Assembly (NCBI GenBank): GCA_900766165.1
Contig: CAAFUK010000076.1
Coordinates: forward strand, 1-11,645
Direction of reading: 5' to 3'
Source of the DNA: an uncultured Collinsella sp.
Lineage (GTDB): Bacteria > Actinomycetota > Coriobacteriia > Coriobacteriales > Coriobacteriaceae
Length of the DNA stretch: 11,645 nt
The position numbers and the translations under genes are program-made. A model generated the notes under the pieces. That model did not search any database, was not told the DNA's origin, and worked only from the letters and a program-made list of their open reading frames with translations. The stretch's first letter is position 1. Each line of letters begins with the position of its first letter. This document shows positions 1-6,782 of this stretch, in pieces.

Positions 1-33
1 GCCCGGAAAGGCAACGCCTCCCGGGCCCTTTTT
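1..33 (+). terminator. Intrinsic terminator of a gene left of the window
   Basis: GCCCGG (1-6) pairs with CCGGGC (21-26), and AGGC (9-12) pairs with GCCT (16-19) around an AAC loop. A T-run follows at 29-33, so the hairpin terminates plus-strand transcription coming from outside the window. Whether it also stops the minus-strand phospholipase transcript cannot be judged, because the bases before position 1 are not shown. Positions 34-180 hold no gene I can support. Confidence 0.75.
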
Positions 34-180
34 CTGTGCGTCGATGCCTCCCGCACGGCATGACACGCAACCAGCTACTTATGGCATGCTATGAAATGTG
101 CAGCTCGTTTGCCGTGTTTACGCCCTGCGACGGGAGCTGTTGGTCGATTGGGATGAGCTGTTCACTGCCGGGCCGGCCAG

Positions 181-1029
181 CTAGCAGCTAGCGATCAGGG
201 GCAGAGCGGGAACACCGGGTGATGCGACGCGGGCGGCAAATCCCGCCTCGGTCAGCTCGATGACCTCGGTAAACGTTGCATCAAAAAACTCCTCAGTTAG
301 CAGGCGGTATGGCGGATGGTCGGGCTCGCCGGGGTTTTCGCGCACGATCTCGTGCATAACGCCGATGGTCTTGAGCACATACTCCTTATGGATGGGATAC
401 TGCCCAAAACGCGTCGCCGCAGTATACAGGCGATCGGTCGCGCGCGGAATCGAAACGATGCCGAGCGTCTTGCCAAACCAGTCAAAGTCGCCTTGCTTTT
501 TAATGCGGAACTCCTCGCACGGCTTGCCGCCGTGCGCCTCCAGGTACTGATTCACGCGCGTATTCCATACGGTATCGGCCACCAGATGCGACCAGACACC
601 CAGTGTCAAATCGAGCAACGACTGCGCCACATCTTCGGATGCAAGCGAGAACTCACGAGCGCCGGGACCGACAACCGGCTCGGCATCCCTGTAGCGCTGG
701 GGATAGTGCACGCGATTCAGTCGCTCGCGCTCCTCGATAATCGAGGTCGCCGCGGCTGGCGCACCGGTGGGCGAACTTTTAAGCAACGGTGCCACATAGG
801 TATCCCAGAACTCATGCTCACGAGGCTTAGGGATAGGCTCGGGCTTTGCAAAGTGCGTAATGCGGTACGGGATGGGATCGGCGATGCCAGGGACCATATA
901 GCCCACGAAGATATCCGGAACCACGCAGCCAAACAAAAAGGCATTGCGGTCGCGCACGCTATTGGCAAGCGCACCGGTGCGCTCCAGCAAACGCTCCGTC
1001 TGAGCGATATGAATGTTCCAGCTTGGCAT
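181..1029 (-). CDS. Zinc-dependent phospholipase C family protein (PF00882-like)
   Basis: The 282-residue protein looks like the bacterial zinc-dependent phospholipase C/S1-P1-like fold family, whose enzymes bind several metal ions through His, Asp and an N-terminal Trp. Visible family features are the opening MPSWNIH (W4, H7), the GCVVPDI segment (P38, D39), T-H-F with H59, and the helix motif G-x-W-S-H148-x3-D152. No signal peptide or membrane segment is evident, so it is probably cytoplasmic and its substrate is unknown; many such proteins are annotated only by family. I chose the ATG at 1029 because GGGGG lies five bases before it and the product then begins in the family style. An in-frame ATG at 1041 would add four residues but has a poorer ribosome binding site. 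It is a single-gene unit downstream of the metal transporter, 79 bases away, with its own possible promoter. Confidence 0.8.
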   Translation of the reverse strand: MPSWNIHIAQTERLLERTGALANSVRDRNAFLFGCVVPDIFVGYMVPGIADPIPYRITHFAKPEPIPKPREHEFWDTYVAPLLKSSPTGAPAAATSIIEERERLNRVHYPQRYRDAEPVVGPGAREFSLASEDVAQSLLDLTLGVWSHLVADTVWNTRVNQYLEAHGGKPCEEFRIKKQGDFDWFGKTLGIVSIPRATDRLYTAATRFGQYPIHKEYVLKTIGVMHEIVRENPGEPDHPPYRLLTEEFFDATFTEVIELTEAGFAARVASPGVPALPLIASC

Positions 1030-1054
1030 AGCCACCCCCATAAAAACCTGGATA

Positions 1055-1063
1055 ACTATACCA
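1055..1063 (-). promoter_or_regulatory. Possible extended -10 promoter for the phospholipase-like gene
   Basis: Read on the minus strand this is TGGTATAGT, a TGn-extended -10 with five of six TATAAT positions. Transcription would start about 7 bases downstream, just before the upstream ATG at 1041, which favours the ATG at 1029. No good -35 box is seen at 17 bp. This is motif matching only. Confidence 0.35.
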
Positions 1064-1108
1064 TCACGGCAAAGCCGCGCGGGCCGCTACGCACGCTCTA
1101 CGCAGCAA

Positions 1109-1879
1109 CTATTCCGCAGCGCCGCTCTCGGTTCCATACGACGACACCGGCGCCTCGACCACATGGTGATATCGATCGATATAGATGGCACGGGCCCCCA
1201 GGCGGCGCACCAAATCTTGATGGTGCGTACTCATCAAGACCGTCTTACCGGCAGCAACATAGGCCAGTAGAAAGTTGACCACGATGTCGCACGAGTCCTC
1301 GTCAAGTCCGTTGGTAGGCTCGTCGAGCACCAGGATATCGGGGTTCATCGACACGACGGCAGCCAGCGCCACGCGCTTCTTTTGCCCGCCCGAAAGCTGA
1401 TAGGGCGAGGCATCGACCAGATCGGCAACCTGGAACAGCTCCATGGCATCGCGCACGCGGCGCTCGAGCTCGTCTGCCGGCAGCCCCATCTGCGCGGGAC
1501 CAAAAGTAACTTCCTCGCCCACCGTAGCGCAGAACAGCTGGGCGTCGGCATTTTGAAACACAAAACCTACGAGCTGATGAAAACGCTGAGCGGCCGCGGA
1601 ATCCTTGAGATATGCCGCATCGATCACGTGCCCGTCAAACAGGTACGCCCCTGCGTCCGCTAGTTCAAGACCGTTGATAAGGCGCATAATCGTCGTCTTA
1701 CCGCAGCCGTTGGGACCGAGTAGGGCAACGAGTTCACCACGATCGACCTGCAGCGACACACCATCGACAACCGTATGCCCCCCATAGGAGAACACCACGT
1801 CGCGAAACTCGATGAGCGGCACGCTCTTGGCGCCAGTAGCACCGCTCGCGCCCATCACGCCATTCGTATCGTTTGCCAA
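1109..1879 (-). CDS. cbiO: ECF-type cobalt/nickel transporter ATP-binding protein (CbiO/NikO)
   Basis: This is the ATPase that powers the metal importer encoded with it. With a TTG start at 1879 it is 256 residues. All ABC motifs are intact: Walker A GPNGCGKT (about 55-62), Q-loop Q109 in VFQNADAQLF, signature LSGGQ (162-166), Walker B ILVLDE (182-187) and H-loop H219. The QNADAQLF stretch is typical of ECF/CbiO ATPases. The TTG is preferred because AGGGAAGGG (1887-1895) sits seven bases before it. An ATG at 1903 would add eight residues but lacks a ribosome binding site, and longer in-frame extensions run into cbiQ. It is the last gene of the transporter operon, 44 bases after cbiQ. A single ATPase gene implies a homodimer. 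Metal preference cannot be read from this subunit. Confidence 0.92.
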   Translation of the reverse strand: MANDTNGVMGASGATGAKSVPLIEFRDVVFSYGGHTVVDGVSLQVDRGELVALLGPNGCGKTTIMRLINGLELADAGAYLFDGHVIDAAYLKDSAAAQRFHQLVGFVFQNADAQLFCATVGEEVTFGPAQMGLPADELERRVRDAMELFQVADLVDASPYQLSGGQKKRVALAAVVSMNPDILVLDEPTNGLDEDSCDIVVNFLLAYVAAGKTVLMSTHHQDLVRRLGARAIYIDRYHHVVEAPVSSYGTESGAAE

Positions 1880-1923
1880 AACGTCGCCCTTCCCTATCCA
1901 CATCGACGGCTCGGCCGCCCGCG

Positions 1924-2760
1924 CTACAGCACCGCGCACAACACGGCGAGCAGCACCACGACGGCCGCATAGACCGCATCGCGCCAGCCAAAGCCGCTCC
2001 GCGCGGGCGCCGGATACGCACCGGCAAAGCCGCGGCAAAGCATAGCCTCGTCCATCGCGTGGCTGCATTCCATCGCCTTGATAAACGTCATGCCCATGAT
2101 ACCCGCGACCGAGTCGGTGCGCGAAAATCCCTCAGGCGCGCGACCCACACTGCGCAGCATGACCGATTCGGTCAGATCGTGCGCCGTTCGGCCCAGCACC
2201 TCGATGTGCTTGAGCGCCATATCAAACGTAAAGATGACCTCGTCGGGCAGATGTAGCGTCTTGAGCGCCGCCGACATGCGGCTCCAGGTAAGCGTCCACG
2301 AAACACCCAGCACCAGCGATACGTTAACGAACGTCTTGAGCGCGATCTTGAACATGGCGATCGTGGCAGAAGCGCCCAGCAGCAGGGCCGGCAGCGCCAA
2401 GACCAGGGCAAATCCCGCGGCGGCCAGTGCCGGCATAAAGGTCGCCCGCAGACCGCGCACGGGGCGCACGGCGATCAACACCAGCGCGATCGCCGCCATC
2501 AGCATCAGGTACAGCGGGCTTTGCGCCAGACACACGCACAGGACACAGACGAGCATGCCGAGCAGGCGCACCGGCGCCGAAACGGAAGAAAGGGCGCGGT
2601 CGATGATCGACCCGCCCTCGTGTGCGCCGCCGCCCAGGCGAACCCGCTCGAGCAGGCTCGCCAAGTGCAGGACGTTCTTTTGCATGACGCGATGGCGAGC
2701 GCCCGTGGGCTCGTATCGCTCTTGAGCCGCGAGCCAGCTAGGCAGCTCGACCGTCTGCAT
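1924..2760 (-). CDS. cbiQ: ECF-type transporter transmembrane T component (CbiQ/NikQ)
   Basis: This 278-residue membrane protein couples the ATPase to the metal-binding subunit. Hydrophobic segments lie at roughly 61-79, 82-98, 106-130, 140-155 and 262-278. The cytoplasmic coupling region carries the two short motifs expected of EcfT/CbiQ proteins: A-L-K-H-I (182-186) leading to M-L-R-S-V-G-R (201-207), and E-A-M-L-C-R-G-F (238-245), which match the family's Ala-Arg-Gly coupling helices. The ATG at 2760 has AAAGGAAAG upstream and overlaps the end of cbiM by 23 bases, which suggests translational coupling. The downstream ATPase gene follows closely. Family assignment is firm; nickel versus cobalt is not decided by this protein. 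Confidence 0.9.
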   Translation of the reverse strand: MQTVELPSWLAAQERYEPTGARHRVMQKNVLHLASLLERVRLGGGAHEGGSIIDRALSSVSAPVRLLGMLVCVLCVCLAQSPLYLMLMAAIALVLIAVRPVRGLRATFMPALAAAGFALVLALPALLLGASATIAMFKIALKTFVNVSLVLGVSWTLTWSRMSAALKTLHLPDEVIFTFDMALKHIEVLGRTAHDLTESVMLRSVGRAPEGFSRTDSVAGIMGMTFIKAMECSHAMDEAMLCRGFAGAYPAPARSGFGWRDAVYAAVVVLLAVLCAVL

Positions 2761-3823
2761 GGGACCCGCTTTCCTTTGCCGTCAGCGAAACAAGACGGAA
2801 TACGATGGTGAGCACTGCCACGCCAATCACGCCCGAGAGGATATACATGGCAGCCTGGCCGGCAAAGCCAAGACCCTGTTCCTCGGAATAGGCCTGCAGG
2901 TAATCGCCCGTGGGCAGTGCATCGGCAAAGGTCGGGGTATCCAGGCCGACCGAAGCCTGCAAGCTGTCGTCGCCAGCCTCTTGAACAGCGGTCGCGGCGC
3001 CCTCGGCATCCCACTCGCCCCAGGCGTCACCAGTGGCGAGCAAGCCCAGCGGCGTGGCAACGACAAGCACGGCAACCAGGATGAGCGTGGGGATCAGCGA
3101 GGTCTTTTTGGCGACAACGCCATCGGCAGCAAGCTGACCGTCAACGGCCTCGGGCCCGACGATAATGCTCGGCGCCGTTTTCTTAATGAATGCGTAGATC
3201 GCGGCAGTCGCCACGCCCTCGACCACACCGGCCACCAGCATATGCGGGATCAACATGGCGGGAATGGCAATCGACAGCGGGAAGGGGCAATACAGCGGGG
3301 CACCGGACGCGTTGGTGAAGAGCATAGGCTGAATACCAAACTCGATGGCCGCGCACAGGGCCGCCACGCACAGGCCGACCCAGCCGCTCACGATGGCAGA
3401 AACCGAGGTGCCCCAGCTCTTGTCGTGCAGACGGCTGTTGAGCGCGCGAAACACGATGGCGGCCACAAACGGCAACACAAAGGCCATGTTAAAGCAGTTG
3501 GCACCAAAGGACAGAACGCCGCCGTCGCCAAACAGCAGCGCCTGCAGGGCCAGAGCAACAGAGACCGCGATAGCCGCGGCCTCGGGGCCCAGCAGCAGCG
3601 CGATGAGGGCGCCGCCGACGGCATGGCCCGTGGTGCCGCCAGGCAGCGGCACGTTGAACATCATGAGCAAAAAGGAGAATGCGGCGCAAATGCCCAGGAA
3701 CGCCATGTGCTCGCGATCGAGCGTGGCGCGTACCTTTTTGATGCAATGGACCCAAACGGGCACCATCGCCACCGCCATAACGGCATCGGTCTGCGGGGAC
3801 AGATAATTATCGGGAATATGCAT
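2738..3823 (-). CDS. cbiM: ECF-type nickel/cobalt transporter substrate-binding component (CbiM/NikM with fused N-like domain)
   Basis: This 361-residue membrane protein captures the metal ion. It opens MHIPDNYLS, the CbiM/NikM signature in which the N-terminal amine and His2 bind metal. A second ligand, His67, lies in PGGTTGHAVGGAL. From the NikM structures as I recall them, His2 and His67 are the expected ligands. Several transmembrane helices fill residues 15-215. The C-terminal third has two more helices (about 243-262 and 322-345) flanking an acidic extracytoplasmic loop with PLGLLATGDAWGEW. This resembles the CbiN/NikN (PDGLE-type) domain, so the separate N subunit appears to be fused here, and no free N gene is present. 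The ATG at 3823 follows GAGAGGG; an in-frame TTG at 3835 is unlikely. Expression is probably metal-controlled through the inverted repeat at 3848-3875. Nickel is favoured over cobalt by that operator, but not proven. Confidence 0.9.
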   Translation of the reverse strand: MHIPDNYLSPQTDAVMAVAMVPVWVHCIKKVRATLDREHMAFLGICAAFSFLLMMFNVPLPGGTTGHAVGGALIALLLGPEAAAIAVSVALALQALLFGDGGVLSFGANCFNMAFVLPFVAAIVFRALNSRLHDKSWGTSVSAIVSGWVGLCVAALCAAIEFGIQPMLFTNASGAPLYCPFPLSIAIPAMLIPHMLVAGVVEGVATAAIYAFIKKTAPSIIVGPEAVDGQLAADGVVAKKTSLIPTLILVAVLVVATPLGLLATGDAWGEWDAEGAATAVQEAGDDSLQASVGLDTPTFADALPTGDYLQAYSEEQGLGFAGQAAMYILSGVIGVAVLTIVFRLVSLTAKESGSHADGRAA

Positions 3824-3847
3824 GAGCCCTCTCAATCAGAACGTTGC

Positions 3848-3875
3848 GTGTTACGTTTCCAACAATCCGTAACAC
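3848..3875. promoter_or_regulatory. Perfect 28-bp inverted repeat, NikR-like operator
   Basis: GTGTTACG (3848-3855) and CGTAACAC (3868-3875) form a perfect 8-bp dyad with a 12-base spacer. Written as GTGTTAC-N14-GTAACAC it matches the NikR signal that I recall being proposed for delta-proteobacteria (GTGTTAC-N13/14-GTAACAC), and its 28-bp length equals that of the E. coli NikR site. It ends 24 bases before the cbiM ATG and lies just downstream of a possible promoter, a suitable place for a repressor. No regulator gene is in the window. Confidence 0.65.
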
Positions 3876-3884
3876 CGACTCTGC

Positions 3885-3913
3885 ATACTAACAAAAAGGC
3901 GCACCGCCCACAA
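3885..3913 (-). promoter_or_regulatory. Possible promoter of the metal transporter operon
   Basis: On the minus strand TTGTGG (3908-3913) and TAGTAT (3885-3890) are 17 bases apart. The match to sigma-70 consensus is modest (three and four of six). Transcription would start around 3878, at the edge of the inverted-repeat operator, consistent with repression by occlusion. An overlapping alternative, TTGTTA with TACGGA, cannot be excluded. Confidence 0.3.
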
Positions 3914-4041
3914 CGCAGCACGCCCTTGCAATACGTACGTTATTAACCCAGGTCCACGCACCGTCCAATAAAGGCCCATGCATTCCCAACTTTCCGGTCA
4001 CCCGGAAGAAGGCGCGGTCCGCTCGCAACAAGATTAACGCA

Positions 4042-4136
4042 GGAACCCGCCCCCGAGAGGGGTTTTCTAAGGCAACATCCCGCAGCCGCGAAGCGGCGAG
4101 GACGTTGCCGTGAAAACCCCGCAGGGGGCGGGTTCC
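4042..4136 (-). repeat. 95-bp nested palindrome between pheT and the transporter operon
   Basis: The outer arms GGAACCCGCCCCC (4042-4054) and GGGGGCGGGTTCC (4124-4136) are perfect complements. Inside are GGGGTTTTC (4059-4067) with GAAAACCCC (4112-4120), GGCAAC (4071-4076) with GTTGCC (4104-4109), TCC with GGA, and GCCGC (4085-4089) with GCGGC (4093-4097) around GAA. That is 36 Watson-Crick pairs with small internal loops. Two mismatched positions, 4077/4103 and 4081/4099, become G-U pairs only in minus-strand RNA, so the pheT mRNA sense is the better fold. It may be the pheT 3' end structure, a REP-like dispersed repeat, or both. Of the 325-base gap (3824-4148), the remainder holds the operator, the weak promoter and a small TTCCGG/CCGGAA hairpin (3992-4007); I see no gene there. 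Confidence 0.75.
4112..4127 (-). terminator. Likely intrinsic terminator of pheT
   Basis: On the minus strand CCCC-TGC-GGGG is followed directly by TTTTC, 22 bases after the pheT stop codon. It is a short hairpin inside the right arm of the 95-bp palindrome. The left arm carries a mirror version (CCCC-GAGA-GGGG-TTTT, 4051-4066) that would act on the plus strand. The short hairpin and the long palindrome use the same bases, so they are mutually exclusive folds. Confidence 0.5.
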
Positions 4137-4148
4137 GAACGGCAAAGA

Positions 4149-6602
4149 TTACGAGCGAACCTCGCCGTTTACGCCCTTGCACACCTTGGTGACGATCTTC
4201 TGGTGCGCCTTCTCGACCTCTTCGCTGGTGAGCGTGTGGTCATCAGAGCGATACGTAAGTGCGAAGGCCATGGACTTCTTGCCCTTGCCGATGCGGACCG
4301 GATCGCGGTAGACATCGAACAGGCGCACGCCCTCGAGCAGCTTGCCGCCGGCACTCGTAATACGACGCTCAAGATCCTCGCAGGTCACAGTGTTGTCGAC
4401 CACGATAGCAAGGTCGTGCTCAACGGCCGGGTACTGCGAGAACTCGCGATAGTTCTCCTGGTTGCGGGCGCCCTTGATCAGCTTGTCCAAGTCAAGCTCA
4501 AAGGCAACGACGACCTCATCGATGCCCATCGCCTCGCGCGCCTCGGGGTGAATCTCGCCGACCCAGCCCAGCACGGTTCCGCCCGAGAGGACCTCAGCGG
4601 CACGACCCGGCTGCAAGAAGGCGTAGCCCTCGCCCTCGACGGGACGGAAGCGAACCTTCTCGATGCGCAGCTGTGCGAGCAGCTCCTCGACAATGCCCTT
4701 GCCAAAGAAGAAGCGCAGCTTGCGGTACTTCATGTTCCAGGACTGCTCGCTCCACTGGCCCGAGAGCACACCCGCCACGGACTTGGTCTCCTTGGGCAGG
4801 CTGGCGTTCTCGCGACCGTGGAACAGGCTGCCGACCTCGTACAGGTGCACGTTGGGCGTACCGTGCGCCTCGTTGTAGGCCACGGACTGCAGCAGGCCCG
4901 GCAGCAGCGAACGACGCATCTCGGTCTGCTCGGCCACCAGCGGGTTCATGAGCACCACGGGGCAGCCGCGGCCTTCGGTGGACATGCCGATCTTCTCCAG
5001 GTCGCCCGGGGCAGCAAAGCCAAAAGTCGTGGTCTCGTTGAGGCCGCAGGCGCGCAGGATCTCGCCGACCTTACGGGTAAGCTTCTGCTCGCGCGTCAGA
5101 CCGCCGATATGGTTCTTGGCAGCCGGAATGGTCGCCGTGACGCGACCCATGCCCCATAGGCGCAGGACCTCCTCGATCAGATCGATCTCGCGCGGCAGGT
5201 CGGGACGGAAGCTCGGCGGCGTGACCATAAAGTCCTCACCGTCGCGCTCGACGGTGCAGCCCAGGCGGGTAAGCGAGCGCTCGATAAAGTCGGGCTCGAT
5301 GTCGGCGCCGCAGATGGCGTGTACGCGGGCCAGGCGCAGCTTAATGCTGTCGATGGTCTTGGGCGCGGGGAACACGTCCACATAGCCGGGGGCGACCTCG
5401 CCGCCGGCGATCTGTTCGATGAGCGCGCACGTCACATTGGCGACGTCCACGCAGCCGGTCTCGTCGACCTGGCGCTCAAAGCGGATGGAGGCGTCGGAGA
5501 TCAGCGATAGGTCACGGCTGGTGTGCGAGGTGCGGCCGGCGTTGAAGCAGGCGCTCTCGACCATCACGTCAACGGTATCGTCCTCGATCTCGGAATCCAT
5601 GCCGCCCATGACACCGGCCAGCGCCACGGGACGCTCGCCGTCGGTGATGAGGCCCATGCCGGCGTCGAGCACGCGCTCCTCGCCGTCGAGCGTCGTGAAC
5701 TTCTCGTCCTGCTGGGCGGCGCGAACCACCACACGACGGTGGCCATCGCGCGCGGCAAAGGTGTCCAGGTCAAAGGCGTGCAGCGGCTGACCGGTGAGCA
5801 TCATCACATAGTTGGTGATGTCGACGATGTTGTTGTGCGGGCGCACGCCCAGGGCGTTAAGGCGCTTGACCATCCAGTCGGGCGACGGGCCGACCTTGAC
5901 GTTGCGCACGATGCGGGCAACGTAGCGGTCGCACAGGCCCTCGTCGGCAATCTCGACGGAAAGCTCATCGTCGGTCGCGCGGCCGGTCTCGGCCTTGATG
6001 GCGGGCAGCTCAACGTGGAAATCGCGGTCGAAGATGGCGCCGGTCTCGCGAGCCATGCCGATCATGGACAGGCAGTCGGGGCGGTTGGGCGTGATCTCGC
6101 AGTCGAGCACGGTGTCGCTCGAGCCCACGTACTCGGCAAACGGCATGCCGCAGGGCGTATCCTCGGGCAGGATCATAATGCCGGAGTGGTCGCCACCCAG
6201 GCCGAGCTCGCGCGCGGAGCAGTTCATGCCCATGGACACGACGCCGCGAAGCTTGCTCTTCTTGATCTTGACGTCGCCGGGAAGCACGGCGCCGATCATG
6301 GCCGTGACGATGTGGTCGCCGGCCTCGAAGTTCTGCGCGCCGCAGACGATCTGCAGCGGAGCGGGGTTGCCGTCGGCGTCGAGGTTCTTGTCACCCACGT
6401 CGACCGAGCACACATACATGTGGTCGCTATCGGGGTGAGGGGTCTTGGTGAGCACCTTGGCAGTCACCACGTGGTCGAAGGATTCTCCCACGGTGTCAAT
6501 CGCCTCGACCTCGGTGCCGGTACGGATATATTCGTCCGAAAGGGTCTTGGGATCCTCCGGAATATCGATCATGGTCTTGAGCCAGTCGTAAGAAACGCGC
6601 AT
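4149..6602 (-). CDS. pheT: Phenylalanine--tRNA ligase beta subunit
   Basis: This is the beta chain of the alpha2-beta2 enzyme that charges tRNA-Phe with phenylalanine in the cytoplasm. Its 817 residues fit the usual bacterial length of about 800. Domains in order are a short N-terminal segment (MRVSYDWLKTMIDI), an EMAP-type tRNA-binding domain (about 42-152, with HPDSDHMYVCSVDVG), the B3/B4 editing region (about 210-395, containing VDITNYVMMLTGQPLHAFD), B5 (about 405-480), a catalytic-like core, and a C-terminal FDX-ACB anticodon-binding domain (about 722-816, starting QYPAVEHDLAIVVD). The ATG at 6602 has AAAGGAG nine bases upstream. It lies 180 bases after pheS rather than overlapping or abutting it, and that spacer is full of inverted repeats. 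It is presumably co-transcribed with pheS under the T-box. Confidence 0.98.
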   Translation of the reverse strand: MRVSYDWLKTMIDIPEDPKTLSDEYIRTGTEVEAIDTVGESFDHVVTAKVLTKTPHPDSDHMYVCSVDVGDKNLDADGNPAPLQIVCGAQNFEAGDHIVTAMIGAVLPGDVKIKKSKLRGVVSMGMNCSARELGLGGDHSGIMILPEDTPCGMPFAEYVGSSDTVLDCEITPNRPDCLSMIGMARETGAIFDRDFHVELPAIKAETGRATDDELSVEIADEGLCDRYVARIVRNVKVGPSPDWMVKRLNALGVRPHNNIVDITNYVMMLTGQPLHAFDLDTFAARDGHRRVVVRAAQQDEKFTTLDGEERVLDAGMGLITDGERPVALAGVMGGMDSEIEDDTVDVMVESACFNAGRTSHTSRDLSLISDASIRFERQVDETGCVDVANVTCALIEQIAGGEVAPGYVDVFPAPKTIDSIKLRLARVHAICGADIEPDFIERSLTRLGCTVERDGEDFMVTPPSFRPDLPREIDLIEEVLRLWGMGRVTATIPAAKNHIGGLTREQKLTRKVGEILRACGLNETTTFGFAAPGDLEKIGMSTEGRGCPVVLMNPLVAEQTEMRRSLLPGLLQSVAYNEAHGTPNVHLYEVGSLFHGRENASLPKETKSVAGVLSGQWSEQSWNMKYRKLRFFFGKGIVEELLAQLRIEKVRFRPVEGEGYAFLQPGRAAEVLSGGTVLGWVGEIHPEAREAMGIDEVVVAFELDLDKLIKGARNQENYREFSQYPAVEHDLAIVVDNTVTCEDLERRITSAGGKLLEGVRLFDVYRDPVRIGKGKKSMAFALTYRSDDHTLTSEEVEKAHQKIVTKVCKGVNGEVRS

Positions 6603-6627
6603 CTAACTGGTCTCCTTTCATCTGTAA

Positions 6628-6675
6628 CGTCTGCAATAAACAGACGGAAAACTCCAGCTATGGAGACGGGTTTCC
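6628..6675 (-). other. Tandem hairpins in the pheT leader
   Basis: Read on the minus strand, GGAAA (6671-6675) can pair with TTTCC (6646-6650) around an inner CTCCA-TAGC-TGGAG hairpin (6652-6665) followed by TTTT. A second hairpin, CGTCTG (6628-6633) with CAGACG (6641-6646), comes next. The first resembles a weak terminator or attenuator between pheS and pheT; five inner pairs make it a modest one. The pheT ribosome binding site begins about 10 bases after the second hairpin. Confidence 0.5.
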
Positions 6676-6763
6676 GAGGTGCCGCAGATTGCCTTGAAAG
6701 AGGAGGGCCGCGTACTTAGGTACGCAACCGACGATTGAAAGGCAAGGTGCGGTGGCTCGGGAA
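6671..6763 (+). repeat. About 93-bp imperfect palindromic element between pheS and pheT
   Basis: Complementary arm segments, from outside in, are TTCCGAG (6672-6678) with CTCGGGAA (6756-6763, one extra G), CCGCA (6682-6686) with TGCGG (6748-6752), TTGCCTT (6689-6695) with AAGGCAA (6739-6745), and GCGTAC (6710-6715) with GTACGC (6720-6725) around TTAG. A purine-rich internal loop separates the last two. Positions 6680/6754 and 6681/6753 are G-U pairs only in plus-strand RNA, which weakly suggests the element is oriented opposite to pheST. Its form fits a REP/MITE-like palindromic unit or a structured RNA, but I do not recognise the family. Confidence 0.6.
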
Positions 6764-6782
6764 GCCGCCGGGACAGGTCAAC

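Noticed and set aside
98..184. A 28-codon plus-strand open frame starting GTG and ending in LLVDWDELFTAGPAS
   Set aside because: It has no ribosome binding site, is preceded at once by an in-frame stop, and overlaps the phospholipase stop. The protein-like look may be chance or a decayed remnant.
3940..3955. AATACGTACGTTATT near-palindrome
   Set aside because: Only an 8-bp core (ACGTACGT) is symmetrical and it has no position relative to a promoter that suggests an operator.
3824..4041. Cobalamin or NiCo riboswitch before the transporter operon
   Set aside because: I looked for the B12-box-type conserved strings and for NiCo-type G-rich junction motifs on the minus strand and found none; the DNA dyad explains regulation better.
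3888..4182. Two minus-strand open frames of 79 and 85 codons between pheT and cbiM
   Set aside because: They run through the 95-bp palindrome and one overlaps the pheT end. Their open state comes from GC-rich palindromic sequence and they show no family features.
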